The position numbers and the translations under genes are program-made. From DASPLX01 sp035627375 (GTDB lineage: Bacteria; Pseudomonadota; Gammaproteobacteria; Burkholderiales; Burkholderiaceae_D), in assembly GCA_035627375.1 (NCBI GenBank), contig DASPLX010000069.1, positions 22,997-86,996 of the forward strand: a DNA stretch of 64,000 nt, given 5' to 3'. The notes below the pieces were generated by a model. That model saw nothing but the letters and a program-made list of their open reading frames with translations, was not told where the DNA came from and made no database searches. Positions 43,728-53,086 of the stretch are shown one piece after another (the stretch's first letter is position 1; every line of letters begins with the position of its first letter).

Positions 43728-44876
43728 ATGCCGAACTGGCTTCTTCCTGAAAACATCGCCGATGTCTTGCCGTCCGAAGCACGCAAGATCGAGGAGCTGC
43801 GCCGTATCATCCTCGATAACTTCCGGCTCTACGGCTATGAACTCGTCATGCCGCCGATGTTGGAATATCTGGATTCTCTGCTGGCCGGGGCGGGAGAGGA
43901 TACCGATTTGCGGACGTTCAAGCTGATCGATCAGCTGTCGGGGCGCACGATGGGGTTGCGCGCCGATATGACGATCCAGGTGGCGCGCATCGATGCGCAT
44001 CTGCTCAATCGCGCGTCGGTGACGCGCCTTTGCTACGCGGGCAGCGTATTGCATACGCGACCGCAGGGTCTGCATACGACGCGCGAGCCCTTGCAGATCG
44101 GCGCCGAGATTTATGGGCACGCAGGTCTCGAGGCCGACGCGGAAATCCAGGAGCTGGCGTTGGCATCGCTCGCGCTGGCCGGTTTCGATCAGGTACGTCT
44201 CGACTTGTGCCATGTCGGCGTGGTGCGCGCCATTCTCGGTCGTGATCCGAAGGCGAAAGCGAATGAGGCCGAATTGTATGCATTGTTGCGCGCCAAGGAT
44301 GTGCCGGGATTGCGACGGATCGCTGAAGGATATCAAGACGATACCCGGGCTGCCTTGCTTGCGTTGCCGAGCCTGTACGGCGATGCCGCCGTATTGGCCG
44401 AAGCGCGCAAGGCACTGCCGGCATTGCGTGAAATCCAGGTGGCGCTCGATGAACTCGATACGCTGATCGAACTGGCGGCGAGTACGAATGTCACGATCGA
44501 CCTTTCCGATCTGCGCGGTTATCAATACGAGAGCGGACCGATGTTCGCGCTCTACGTGCCGGGTCTGCCGAATGCGGTTGCGCGGGGCGGTCGTTATGAT
44601 CATGTGGGCGAAGCCTTTGGCCGCGCCCGGCCGGCGACCGGTTTCTCGATGGATTTGCGCGAGTTGGGCCGCTTGCTGCCGATGGCGGAGCGCAAACGCT
44701 CGATCCGGGCGCCGTGGAGCCGCGATGCGTCGCTACGGCAAAAAATCGCTGAATTGCGCAAGTCGGGAGAAGTCGTGATCCAGAGTCTGCCGGGGCACGA
44801 GAACGATCAGGAAGAATTCGATTGCGACCGCACGATTGCGCAAGAGGGCGGTGCATGGGTGGTGCGGAGTCTCTAG
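43728..44876 (+). CDS. hisZ: ATP phosphoribosyltransferase regulatory subunit HisZ
   Basis: Catalytically inactive HisRS paralogue that forms a complex with the short HisG and confers histidine feedback on the first step of histidine synthesis; 382 residues. It keeps the class II core (LRADMTIQVARIDAHLLNRA, LQIGAEIYGHAGLEADAEIQ, ARGGRYDHVGEAFGRARPAT) and lacks the anticodon-binding domain of HisS. No hisG is in this window. The location between hflC and purA is typical of Burkholderiales. Confidence 0.93.
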   Translation: MPNWLLPENIADVLPSEARKIEELRRIILDNFRLYGYELVMPPMLEYLDSLLAGAGEDTDLRTFKLIDQLSGRTMGLRADMTIQVARIDAHLLNRASVTRLCYAGSVLHTRPQGLHTTREPLQIGAEIYGHAGLEADAEIQELALASLALAGFDQVRLDLCHVGVVRAILGRDPKAKANEAELYALLRAKDVPGLRRIAEGYQDDTRAALLALPSLYGDAAVLAEARKALPALREIQVALDELDTLIELAASTNVTIDLSDLRGYQYESGPMFALYVPGLPNAVARGGRYDHVGEAFGRARPATGFSMDLRELGRLLPMAERKRSIRAPWSRDASLRQKIAELRKSGEVVIQSLPGHENDQEEFDCDRTIAQEGGAWVVRSL

Positions 44877-45076
44877 GATAATATTCGGAGTCGAGCGGAT
44901 TTGGGCAAGGGCGCTACCCGCGCGTTTGCCCAAGTCTGCGGATACAGGGTAGACGAAACAGGGCAGAATAAGCGCGTGCATTACCGAGCGGCATGGGAAA
45001 TCCAATTCCGATGCGGCCGGCTGCGCGCGTTTTGTGTTGTCCATCAGGATTTATATTGAGTGAAATAGGCACTGCA

Positions 45077-46390
45077 ATGTCACAAAAAACATCGGCAAGA
45101 AACGTGGTCGTCATCGGTACCCAGTGGGGGGACGAAGGCAAAGGCAAGGTCGTCGACTGGCTGACCGATCACGCGCAAGGCGTCGTGCGCTTCCAGGGCG
45201 GTCACAATGCCGGGCATACGCTCGTCATCGGCGGCCAGAAGACCGCGCTGCAACTGATTCCTTCGGGCATCATGAGGGCGGAAGTCGCCTGCTATATCGG
45301 CAACGGCGTGGTACTGTCCGTCCCCGATCTGTTGCGCGAAATCGACAAGCTGCAGGCCAACGGTGTCGAAGTGGCGTCGCGCTTGAAGATTTCGGAGGCT
45401 TGTCCGGTCATCCTGCCGTATCACACAGCCCTCGATGCGGCGCGCGAAGCGGCGCGCGGCGCGGCGAAAATCGGCACCACCGGCAAGGGGATCGGCCCGG
45501 CCTACGAAGACAAGGTTGCGCGCCGTGCGGTCCGTGTGGCCGATCTGTTGAGCGAAACCCGTTTTGCCGAAAAGCTGCGCGAGAATCTCGATTACCACAA
45601 TTTCGTGCTGACCCAGTACTTGAAAGGGCAGGCCATCGATTTTCAGAAAACCTACGACGACACCCTGGCCAATGTCGCCCGGATCAAGCCGATGGTCGCC
45701 GATGTGTCGAGCGCGCTCTATGCGGTTCATGCCGCCGGCGGCAATCTGCTGTTCGAAGGCGCGCAAGGCAGCTTGCTCGACGTCGATCATGGCACCTATC
45801 CCTACGTCACGTCGAGCAATTGCGTGGCGGGCAATGCCGCGGCCGGTTCCGGCGTCGGGCCGAACATGCTGCATTACGTTCTCGGCATCACCAAGGCCTA
45901 TACGACGCGCGTCGGCTCCGGTCCGTTTCCGTCGGAATTGCCGACCGACGAGGGTGTCGGCAAGCATCTGGCGACGGTCGGTCATGAATTCGGCACCGTC
46001 ACCGGGCGTGCGCGCCGCTGTGGCTGGTTCGATGCGGCGCTGCTGAAGCGATCGGTTCAGATCAACGGCGTGTCGGGTATGTGCCTGACCAAGCTCGACG
46101 TGCTGGATGGCCTCGAGTCGCTGAAGTTGTGTACCGGCTATCGCTTGGGTGGCAAGACAGTCGATATTTTCCCTGTCGGCGCCGAAGAGGCTGCGGCATG
46201 CGAGCCGATCTATGAGGAGATGCCGGGCTGGAAAGAGTCGACGGTCGGGGCCAAGTCTCTGGACGCATTGCCGGCAAACGCGCGTGCCTACGTCAAGCGC
46301 ATCGAAGAATTGGTCGGCGTGCCGATCGATATGGTTTCGACCGGCCCTGACCGCGAAGAAACCATCGTATTGCGCCATCCATTCAAATAA
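45077..46390 (+). CDS. purA: Adenylosuccinate synthetase
   Basis: GTP-dependent ligase of IMP and aspartate, first committed step to AMP; 437 residues. The N-terminal signature VVVIGTQWGDEGKGKVVDWL, GGHNAGHTLVI, GTTGKGIGPAYEDK and GTVTGRARRCGWFD are intact. ATG 45077 is chosen; an upstream in-frame ATG at 44993 would add 28 residues absent from the family. Confidence 0.97.
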   Translation: MSQKTSARNVVVIGTQWGDEGKGKVVDWLTDHAQGVVRFQGGHNAGHTLVIGGQKTALQLIPSGIMRAEVACYIGNGVVLSVPDLLREIDKLQANGVEVASRLKISEACPVILPYHTALDAAREAARGAAKIGTTGKGIGPAYEDKVARRAVRVADLLSETRFAEKLRENLDYHNFVLTQYLKGQAIDFQKTYDDTLANVARIKPMVADVSSALYAVHAAGGNLLFEGAQGSLLDVDHGTYPYVTSSNCVAGNAAAGSGVGPNMLHYVLGITKAYTTRVGSGPFPSELPTDEGVGKHLATVGHEFGTVTGRARRCGWFDAALLKRSVQINGVSGMCLTKLDVLDGLESLKLCTGYRLGGKTVDIFPVGAEEAAACEPIYEEMPGWKESTVGAKSLDALPANARAYVKRIEELVGVPIDMVSTGPDREETIVLRHPFK

Positions 46391-46410
46391 CTCAATCGGG
46401 GGAGGGCGAA

Positions 46411-46950
46411 ATGCCGGAATCGAACGATAAACATCTTTGGGTCTCTTGGGAAGAATATGATCGCGCCGTTCTTGAGCTGGCGCAACGCGTGCATGAATCG
46501 GGGTGGAAATTCGACCAGGTATTGTGTCTGGCGCGTGGAGGATTGCGCCCGGGAGATGTGTTTTCCCGTATCTTCGACGTTCCGCTGGCGATTCTTTCGA
46601 CCAGCTCCTATCGCGAAGACACGGGAACTGTCCAGGGAGCGCTCGATATCGCGAAATACATCACGATGACGAAAGGTTCGCTGTCCGGGCGGGTTTTGCT
46701 GATCGACGACCTGGTTGACTCCGGGGTCACGCTCGAGAAAGTCCAATTGCATTTGCGTGAGCACTTCCCGGCTGTGACCGAGGTCAAGTCCGCCGTGATC
46801 TGGTGCAAGGCATGCTCTTCCGTTCGTCCCGATTTCTATGTCGATTATCTGCCGACCAATCCCTGGATTCATCAGCCGTTCGAGGAATACGACAGCTTGC
46901 GGCCGCATCAATTGGCAGCGTGGATGAAAAAAGGCGAGGCCAAGGAATAA
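46411..46950 (+). CDS. Phosphoribosyltransferase family protein
   Basis: 179-residue type I phosphoribosyltransferase fold. The PRPP-binding motif is GRVLLIDDLVDSGVTLEKVQ (about 96-115), with a CLARGGLRPGDVFSRIFDVP hood region. It resembles archaeal and bacterial xanthine/hypoxanthine-type or Gpt-like enzymes, but the acceptor base cannot be told. It starts 20 bp after purA, consistent with a purine salvage role and the end of the long operon. Confidence 0.85.
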   Translation: MPESNDKHLWVSWEEYDRAVLELAQRVHESGWKFDQVLCLARGGLRPGDVFSRIFDVPLAILSTSSYREDTGTVQGALDIAKYITMTKGSLSGRVLLIDDLVDSGVTLEKVQLHLREHFPAVTEVKSAVIWCKACSSVRPDFYVDYLPTNPWIHQPFEEYDSLRPHQLAAWMKKGEAKE

Positions 46951-47203
46951 GTCGTTTTTTGTGGGACTGCGCGCGGCGTCACTGACGCCGGCGTAGCTTG
47001 GGGCTCGCGACGCCGATAGGACGCTTGTGGGCAAGCGATGAAGCCCGGCGAGAAGAATCCGGGACGAAATTTATGGTCTAAGCGGGCGAAGAATATGCCA
47101 GAGCCGGCACGGATTAGTTGTGCTCGTTCGACTATTCTTTGGGAAATGAATTCCTGTTCTTGGAATCCTGAAGGAGCATCCTTGGAACGAATGCTTGAAA
47201 GGA

Positions 47204-47288
47204 TGGTGCCCACGGAGGGACTCGAACCCCCACACCTCGCGGCACATGGACCTGAACCATGCGCGTCTACCAATTCCGCCACGTGGGC
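47204..47288 (-). tRNA. tRNA-Leu (CAG)
   Basis: 85-base tRNA on the minus strand. The acceptor pair GCCCACG/CGTGGGC is followed by A and an encoded CCA (47204-47206). The anticodon loop TTCAGGT sits on a CATGG/CCATG stem, so the anticodon is CAG. D-arm GCGGAATTGGTAGACGC, a variable arm and T-arm GGGTTCGAGTCCC are all present. Confidence 0.95.
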
Positions 47289-47335
47289 ACTGCCTGATTT
47301 TGACTTTTCACAGCGCGTTGCTGTGAAAGAACGAA

Positions 47336-47363
47336 ATTATAGCGCAAAGCATTTTATTGTCAA
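47336..47363 (-). promoter_or_regulatory. Consensus sigma-70 promoter of tRNA-Leu
   Basis: On the minus strand TTGACA (47363-47358) and TATAAT (47341-47336) both match the consensus 6/6, with a 16-bp spacer. The expected start is about 40 bp before the tRNA; the leader holds a TTTCACAGC/GCTGTGAAA hairpin. Confidence 0.88.
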
Positions 47364-47453
47364 CGCTTGTGCGATGGTTTTTATGCCTAGGTAAATTCAG
47401 GCATAGTCCATTACACTTGACGCTGATCTAACAAACAACGAACGAAGCAGCTT

Positions 47454-49895
47454 TTGAGCCAACATTCCTACAATATTCCCAGCCGCGAGGAGATTCTCGG
47501 CATTCTGCGCACAGCGTCCGCGCCTTTCGATGTCGAGCAACTTGCAGGCGCACTCAATGTCCAGCCGGCCGAAATGGAAGGTCTCACGCGCCGCCTGACT
47601 GCAATGGAGCGGGATGGCCAGATCAAGCCTGATCGTCGCGGCCGCTATCAACTGACTCACCATAGCAATTTCATCGAGGGCCGCGTGAGCGGCCATCGCG
47701 AGGGATACGGCTTCCTCATTCCCGATGACGCCGGCGACGATATCTTCCTTTCCGAGAAGGAAATGCAGAAAGTGCTGCACGGCGATCGCGTGCAAGTGCG
47801 TATCGTGGGCACCGACAAGCGCGGCCGGCCGGAGGGGGCGATCGTCGAGGTCGTCGAGCGCGCCAACACGCACGTCATCGGCCGCCTGCTCAATGAAAAC
47901 GGCGTCTGGATCGTCGCGCCGGAAGACAAGCGCATCGGCCAGGATATCCTGCTGGCCGGCTCTCCCGGAAAGGCCAAGACGGGCCAGGTCGTCAGCGTCG
48001 AATTGATCGAGCAACCATCGCGCTATACCCAGCCGGTCGGCAAGATTGCCGAAGTGCTCGGCGATATCGATGACCCCGGCATGGAAATCGAAATCGCCGT
48101 TCGCAAGTACGGCGTGCCGCATGAATTTTCCGAGGCGGCCAAGAAGCTCGCGGCCAAGTTGCCGAGCGAGGTGCACGAGTCCGATCTGGAGGATCGTGTC
48201 GACCTGCGCGACGTTCCGCTCGTCACCATCGATGGCGAGGATGCGCGCGATTTCGACGATGCCGTCTACTGCGAACCGGTCAAGATCGGCCGCAGCAACG
48301 GGTTCCGCCTGATCGTCGCCATTGCCGACGTCAGCCATTACGTCAAGCCGAACGACGCGCTCGATGCCGACGCGCTCGAGCGCAGCACGTCGGTGTACTT
48401 CCCGCGCCGCGTCATCCCGATGCTGCCGGAGAAGCTGTCGAACGGCCTGTGCTCGCTGAATCCGGATGTCGATCGCATGGTGCTGGTCTGCGATGCCGTC
48501 ATTACTGCGAAAGGCGAGGTCAAGGCATATCAGTTCTATCCTGCCGTCATGCATTCGGCGGCGCGCCTGACCTATACCGAGGTGGCGGCGATTCTCGCCA
48601 ATACCAAGGGACCGGAAGCGGCCAAGCGCGCGACCTTGGTGCCGCATCTGTTGCATTTGAACGATGTGTTCCACGCGCTGCTGAAGGCGCGCCAGGTCCG
48701 TGGTGCGATCGATTTCGAGACGACCGAAACCTACATCGTCTGCAATGCGGCCGGCAAGATCGAGCAAATCCTGCCGCGCACACGCAACGACGCGCATCGC
48801 TTGATTGAGGAGTGCATGCTCGCGGCCAATGTTTGTGCCGCGGATCTGCTCAAGCGTTTCGATCACCCCGGCGTGTTTCGCGTACACGCGGGCCCGACCA
48901 AGGAAAAACTCAACCAGATCCGGACCTTCCTGAAGCAGGTGGGGCTGAATCTGGGCGGCGGCGATAGCCCGACCGCATCCGATTATGCCGAGCTGCTGCC
49001 GAAGATCAAGGCCCGTCCCGACGCGACTTTGCTGCAGACCATGCTCCTGCGCTCGATGCAGCAGGCGGTCTACAGTCCGGACAACATCGGCCATTTTGGT
49101 TTGTCGTATGAGGCTTATGTCCACTTCACGAGCCCGATCCGCCGTTATCCCGATCTTCTGACGCATCGCGCGATCAAGGCGATCCTGCAAGGCAAGCGCT
49201 ACGACCCGCGCGGCATCGACACCAGCCAGCTCAACACGATGCTGTCGCCGGCCGCGCGCAAGGCTTACGCGAAGGACAAGGCCGAAGGCAAGAAGAAAAA
49301 CGAAGCGGAATTGGCGATCTGGGAAGCCTTGGGACTCCATTGCTCTTCCAACGAGCGGCGCGCCGACGAGGCGTCGCGCGACGTCGAGGCATGGCTCAAG
49401 TGCTACTTCATTCGAGACAAGCTCGGCGAGGAATTCACCGGCACGATTTCCGGTGTCGCTCCGTTCGGCATTTTCGTGCAGCTCGACACGCTCTATATCG
49501 AAGGACTGGTCCACGTCACCGAACTCGGCGCCGATTACTTCCAGTACGACGAAATGCGTCACGAGTTGCGCGGCGAACGAACCGGCATTCGCTACCAGCT
49601 GACCGACCGCGTGACCGTGCAAGTCAGCCGCGTCGATCTGGATGCGCGCAAGATCGATCTGCGCCTGGTCAACGAACCCGATATCCAGGCGGTATTGAAG
49701 AATCAGGCGCGGCGCAACGTCTCCGACGCCGAGCGGACGCTGAATTCGAAGCCTGCGGGCAAGAAGACGGCCAAGGCGGCGAAGGCGGCTAAGCCGCCGA
49801 AGGCCAAGGTCCGCGTCAAATCGAACGGCTCCGGTGATGCCAAGTCGCGCGCGTCGAAAAAAGCCCGTGCGAAGTCGAGCAAAAGAAAACGATAA
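47454..49895 (+). CDS. rnr: Ribonuclease R
   Basis: Processive 3'-5' exoribonuclease that degrades structured RNA; 813 residues. Order: N-terminal helix-turn-helix (IPSREEILGILRTASAPFDV), cold-shock domains (about 67-200), RNB catalytic domain with the metal-binding DGEDARDFDDAVY at about 260-272 and HFTSPIRRYPDLLTHRAIKA, S1 domain (EEFTGTISGVAPFGIFVQLD), and a Lys/Ala-rich basic tail of about 60 residues. The start is TTG 47454; no ATG gives the N-terminal helix. Confidence 0.95.
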   Translation: MSQHSYNIPSREEILGILRTASAPFDVEQLAGALNVQPAEMEGLTRRLTAMERDGQIKPDRRGRYQLTHHSNFIEGRVSGHREGYGFLIPDDAGDDIFLSEKEMQKVLHGDRVQVRIVGTDKRGRPEGAIVEVVERANTHVIGRLLNENGVWIVAPEDKRIGQDILLAGSPGKAKTGQVVSVELIEQPSRYTQPVGKIAEVLGDIDDPGMEIEIAVRKYGVPHEFSEAAKKLAAKLPSEVHESDLEDRVDLRDVPLVTIDGEDARDFDDAVYCEPVKIGRSNGFRLIVAIADVSHYVKPNDALDADALERSTSVYFPRRVIPMLPEKLSNGLCSLNPDVDRMVLVCDAVITAKGEVKAYQFYPAVMHSAARLTYTEVAAILANTKGPEAAKRATLVPHLLHLNDVFHALLKARQVRGAIDFETTETYIVCNAAGKIEQILPRTRNDAHRLIEECMLAANVCAADLLKRFDHPGVFRVHAGPTKEKLNQIRTFLKQVGLNLGGGDSPTASDYAELLPKIKARPDATLLQTMLLRSMQQAVYSPDNIGHFGLSYEAYVHFTSPIRRYPDLLTHRAIKAILQGKRYDPRGIDTSQLNTMLSPAARKAYAKDKAEGKKKNEAELAIWEALGLHCSSNERRADEASRDVEAWLKCYFIRDKLGEEFTGTISGVAPFGIFVQLDTLYIEGLVHVTELGADYFQYDEMRHELRGERTGIRYQLTDRVTVQVSRVDLDARKIDLRLVNEPDIQAVLKNQARRNVSDAERTLNSKPAGKKTAKAAKAAKPPKAKVRVKSNGSGDAKSRASKKARAKSSKRKR

Positions 49896-49901
49896 CAATC
49901 C

Positions 49902-50642
49902 ATGAAAAGCAAATTGATCTTCGGCTTCCACGCCGTGACCGCGCGTTTGCGCCATGAGGCATCGTCGGTCGAGGAAATCTACATCGACGCCGAGCGTCAC
50001 GATCGGCGCATGCAGGATCTGATACGGGTCGCCAAGGACGCCAATGTCCGCGTCATTCATGCCGACGACCAGCGCCTGTCGAGCATGGTCGGCACACGCC
50101 GCCATCAGGGCGTGGTCTGCAAGGCGGGAGCGTTGTCGCTCGCGCGCAATCTCGATGAATTGCTCGATGCGATCGTGGGTCCGCCATTGCTGCTGATTCT
50201 CGACGGCGTCACCGACCCGCACAACCTGGGCGCTTGCTTGCGCGTGGCCGACGGCGCCGGCGCGCACGCCGTGATCGCTCCGAAGGACAGGGCGGTCGGA
50301 CTCAACGCGACGGCGGAAAAGGTCGCCAGTGGAGCGGCGGAGACCGTTCCCTACATCACGGTCACCAATCTGGCGCGCACCATGCGCGAACTCAAGGAGC
50401 GCGACATCTGGCTGGTCGGCACCACCGACGATGCCGAGAAATCCCTCTATCAAGCGGATTTCTCCGGCGGCGTCGGGCTCGTCATGGGGTCGGAGGGCGA
50501 AGGCATGCGCCGTCTGACGCGCGAGAATTGCGATTTTCTCGTCAGCATTCCCATGCTCGGTTCTGTCGAAAGCCTGAACGTCTCCGTTGCCTCGGGGATT
50601 TGTCTTTACGAGGCGCGGCGGCAGAGAATCGCCAAAGCTTGA
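49902..50642 (+). CDS. rlmB: 23S rRNA (guanosine(2251)-2'-O)-methyltransferase RlmB
   Basis: SPOUT-family 2'-O-methyltransferase for G2251 of 23S rRNA; 246 residues. N-terminal substrate domain starts KLIFGFHAVTARLRH. The SPOUT motifs are LDGVTDPHNLGACLRVADGA, VMGSEGEGMRRLT and the C-terminal ESLNVSVASGICLYEARRQR. It begins 6 bp after rnr, the classic rnr-rlmB pair. Confidence 0.96.
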   Translation: MKSKLIFGFHAVTARLRHEASSVEEIYIDAERHDRRMQDLIRVAKDANVRVIHADDQRLSSMVGTRRHQGVVCKAGALSLARNLDELLDAIVGPPLLLILDGVTDPHNLGACLRVADGAGAHAVIAPKDRAVGLNATAEKVASGAAETVPYITVTNLARTMRELKERDIWLVGTTDDAEKSLYQADFSGGVGLVMGSEGEGMRRLTRENCDFLVSIPMLGSVESLNVSVASGICLYEARRQRIAKA

Positions 50643-50776
50643 TTCCGGTCGGGAGGGCGGGCGAGGTCGCGACGGTAAGCTGGTTTTTGCCTTGCCGGCC
50701 ATCGGCGCCGGCCCGGCAAAAATTTCCTGAACGAGCTAACATTGCTTTCCACCTCCTTACGTTCCAGCCAGTCCGT

Positions 50777-51526
50777 ATGTTCAGCCGCCTGCGAGAAGAC
50801 ATTGCCAGCATCATTGAAAGAGATCCCGCCGCCCGTTCGGCTTGGGAGGTGCTGACCTGTTATCCGGGATTGCATGCGATCGCGATGCACCGTTGGGCGC
50901 ACTGGTTCTGGAAGCGCGGCTTCAAATGGCTCGGACGCTTCATTTCGCAATTCGCCCGTTGGTTCACCGGCATCGAGATCCATCCCGGCGCGACCATAGG
51001 ACGGCGCGTCTTCATCGACCACGGCATGGGCGTGGTCATCGGAGAGACGGCGGAAGTCGGCGACGATTGCACGATCTATCAAGGCGTGACTTTGGGCGGA
51101 ACGTCGTTGAGCAAAGGGGCGAAACGCCATCCGACGCTTGGCCGTGGCGCGATCATCGGCGCCGGCGCCAAGGTGCTCGGCAGTTTTTCCGTCGGCGAGG
51201 GCGCCAAGGTCGGATCGAACGCCGTCGTGGTCAAGGAAGTGCCGCCAGGCGCGACCGCCGTCGGCAATCCTGCGCATATCGTGCAGAAGGATACGCAAAG
51301 GATGCGCGAGGAGGCGGCGGCGCGCATGTTTGCCGCCTATGGCGTCACGCCGGGAGGCGATGACCCCTTGTCGTCCGCGTTGCACGGATTGATCGACAAT
51401 GCGTCGGCGCAGGAGGCGCAGTTGCGCAAGATCCTGGAGGCGTTGCGCGCGGCGGGCATTTACTGCGAAACGATGCCCGAGATCGAGCGCTTCGATCCCG
51501 AACAACTCAGCAAGCTCGTGGAATAG
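50777..51526 (+). CDS. cysE: Serine O-acetyltransferase
   Basis: Makes O-acetylserine for cysteine synthesis; 249 residues. The helical N-terminus (FSRLREDIASIIERDPAARS) is followed by a left-handed beta helix of hexapeptide repeats with HPGATIGRRVFIDHGMGVVI, GETAEVGDDCTIYQGVTLGG and HPTLGRGAIIGAGAKVLG. ATG 50777 is the start; the frame is open upstream into rlmB and not used. A large hairpin at 50684-50722 lies in the 134-bp leader. Confidence 0.96.
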   Translation: MFSRLREDIASIIERDPAARSAWEVLTCYPGLHAIAMHRWAHWFWKRGFKWLGRFISQFARWFTGIEIHPGATIGRRVFIDHGMGVVIGETAEVGDDCTIYQGVTLGGTSLSKGAKRHPTLGRGAIIGAGAKVLGSFSVGEGAKVGSNAVVVKEVPPGATAVGNPAHIVQKDTQRMREEAAARMFAAYGVTPGGDDPLSSALHGLIDNASAQEAQLRKILEALRAAGIYCETMPEIERFDPEQLSKLVE

Positions 51527-51537
51527 GCGAACCAAAG

Positions 51538-52236
51538 ATGGAGTCTCGAAACGTTGAAGCCGGCGGCGATGTGAACGCGGATCGAGGGCTGATTCTGGAC
51601 CCGGTCGAGATTCGCGTGCTTGCCGTACTGGCCGAAAAAGAAGCGCTGACGCCCGACAATTATCCGCTGTCGCTGAATGCCTTGACCGGCGGCTGCAATC
51701 AATTGTCGAGCCGCGATCTGGTGATGAACTTGAGCGAGTACACGGTGCAGGAGGCGCTGCGCGGATTGATCCAGAAAAGGCTTGTCGCGGAAGTCAGCCA
51801 GGCCGGAGCGCGCGTCGCCAAATACGAGCATCGCTTGCGCGTTCGATTCCTTCTCGAGCAGGACAAGCTTGCGGTGCTGACCATGCTTATGCTGCGAGGG
51901 CCTCAGACCGCCGGCGAAATCCGTGCGCGCAGCGGGCGCATGCACGACTTCGGGACCGTCGCCGATGTCGAAGCCGGTCTGCAATTCCTGATCGACAAAT
52001 TTCCGCCGCTTGCGGCGCGCTTGCCGCGCGCTCCGGGCACCAAGGAAGCCCGCTATATGCATCTGCTGGCGGGCGACGAGATTCCCGATGCCGCCGCGGT
52101 CGCCGCTTCCGAAGCCGCGCCGGCCGCATCGCGTGGAGATCGTCTGGCGCTACTGGAGGAAGAGGTCGCCAGGTTGCGCGACGAATATGCACGGCTGGCG
52201 CAGCAGTTCGAGGATTTCAGAAAGCAATTCGAGTAA
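51538..52236 (+). CDS. yceH: YceH family (DUF480) protein
   Basis: 232-residue protein with two winged-helix domains, similar to E. coli YceH (VRVLAVLAEKE-type start, LTPDNYPLSLNALTGGCNQL, VMNLSEYTVQEALRGLIQKR, LTMLMLRGPQTAGEIRAR and AREPGTKE-like RAPGTKEARYMHLLAGDE). The last 25 residues form a coiled coil (ALLEEEVARLRDEYARLAQQ). Function unknown; DNA binding is possible but not shown. Confidence 0.88.
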   Translation: MESRNVEAGGDVNADRGLILDPVEIRVLAVLAEKEALTPDNYPLSLNALTGGCNQLSSRDLVMNLSEYTVQEALRGLIQKRLVAEVSQAGARVAKYEHRLRVRFLLEQDKLAVLTMLMLRGPQTAGEIRARSGRMHDFGTVADVEAGLQFLIDKFPPLAARLPRAPGTKEARYMHLLAGDEIPDAAAVAASEAAPAASRGDRLALLEEEVARLRDEYARLAQQFEDFRKQFE

Positions 52237-52238
52237 TT

Positions 52239-52260
52239 CTCCGTCCTGGCGGGGACGGAG
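52239..52260. terminator. Hairpin between convergent yceH and lpxH
   Basis: CTCCGTCC (52239-52246) pairs perfectly with GGACGGAG (52253-52260) over a 6-base loop, in the 27-bp gap between two convergent genes. No T run is present. Confidence 0.45.
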
Positions 52261-52263
52261 GCA

Positions 52264-53061
52264 TCAAGCGATTTCCTCTCCGTCCAGGCCATGGCGCGTA
52301 ATGGCGCCGTCCCGGCCTAGCGCAATCCATCCCCCGCGCGGCGTCGCCGCATCGCAATCCCAATCCGGCAAGACATAGCGCAGGCGGCCGTCGCGAAGGA
52401 TATGGCGCGCCGGTCTGTGGGTGTGTCCGTGAATGAGGATTTGCGCGCCGGTTCGGGCAAATAGCGCGTCGATCGCATCGGCGTTCACGTCCATGATCTC
52501 ATACGACTTGCCGCGCTGCGCTTCCCGGCTGCCGCTGCGCATCTCGGCGATGATGGCCTTGCGCTTTTCCAACGGCATGGCGAGGAATCCCTGCTGCCAT
52601 GCCGGCTGCCTGACCTGGGTGCGGAATGCCATGTATCCGGTGTCGTCGGTGCATTGCGCATCGCCATGGGCGAGTGCGATCCTCTTGCCGGCGAACGTCG
52701 CGACGTGCGGATCGGAAAGCAAGGTCAGTCCAGCGGATTCGGCAAACGCCGCGCCGACCAGGAAATCGCGGTTGCCGGCTATCCAATGGACGGCGACGCC
52801 CGCGGTGGTCAACTCGCGCAGCGCTTCAACGATTTTTCGGTTGAACGGCTCGGGAATGTCGTCGTCTCCGGCCCAATACTCGAACAGGTCGCCGAGCAGA
52901 TAGAGTTCTTGCGCATGCGGGGCGCGATGCCGAAGAAAGCCCAAAAATGCCTCGGCGGTGCGAGGCATCGCTTCCTGCAGATGGATATCGGAAACGAAAA
53001 GGGCGAGCGTTTCGGTTTGCCCTTTTGATTCCGGCGCAGGCGACTTGCCGTGTTGCGTCAT
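52264..53061 (-). CDS. lpxH: UDP-2,3-diacylglucosamine diphosphatase LpxH
   Basis: Peripheral membrane metallophosphoesterase of lipid A synthesis, hydrolysing UDP-diacylglucosamine to lipid X; 265 residues. Metal ligands are in LFVSDIHLQ, LYLLGDLFEYWAGDD, IAGNRDFLVG, ALAHGDAQCTDD and LIHGHTHRPA. About 22 residues precede the first motif. It lies 25 bp after ppiB on the same strand. Confidence 0.95.
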   Translation of the reverse strand: MTQHGKSPAPESKGQTETLALFVSDIHLQEAMPRTAEAFLGFLRHRAPHAQELYLLGDLFEYWAGDDDIPEPFNRKIVEALRELTTAGVAVHWIAGNRDFLVGAAFAESAGLTLLSDPHVATFAGKRIALAHGDAQCTDDTGYMAFRTQVRQPAWQQGFLAMPLEKRKAIIAEMRSGSREAQRGKSYEIMDVNADAIDALFARTGAQILIHGHTHRPARHILRDGRLRYVLPDWDCDAATPRGGWIALGRDGAITRHGLDGEEIA

Positions 53062-53086
53062 ATCGAGAACCGGATCCCGGAAAGCG

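Noticed and set aside
46976..46990. GGCGTCA-C-TGACGCC palindrome after the phosphoribosyltransferase gene
   Set aside because: A 7-bp stem with a one-base loop cannot fold as such in RNA and has no T tail; too short to interpret as an operator without other copies.
46908..47282. Minus-strand frame starting inside tRNA-Leu
   Set aside because: The N-terminus MAELVDAHGSGPC is simply the translated tRNA gene, a well-known false gene.
47397..50702. An 1101-codon open frame antisense to rnr and rlmB
   Set aside because: It spans two recognised genes and their junction on the opposite strand and shows no recognisable domain.
50684..50722. The rlmB-cysE hairpin as an intrinsic terminator
   Set aside because: The T run precedes and the A run follows the stem on either strand, the reverse of a terminator.
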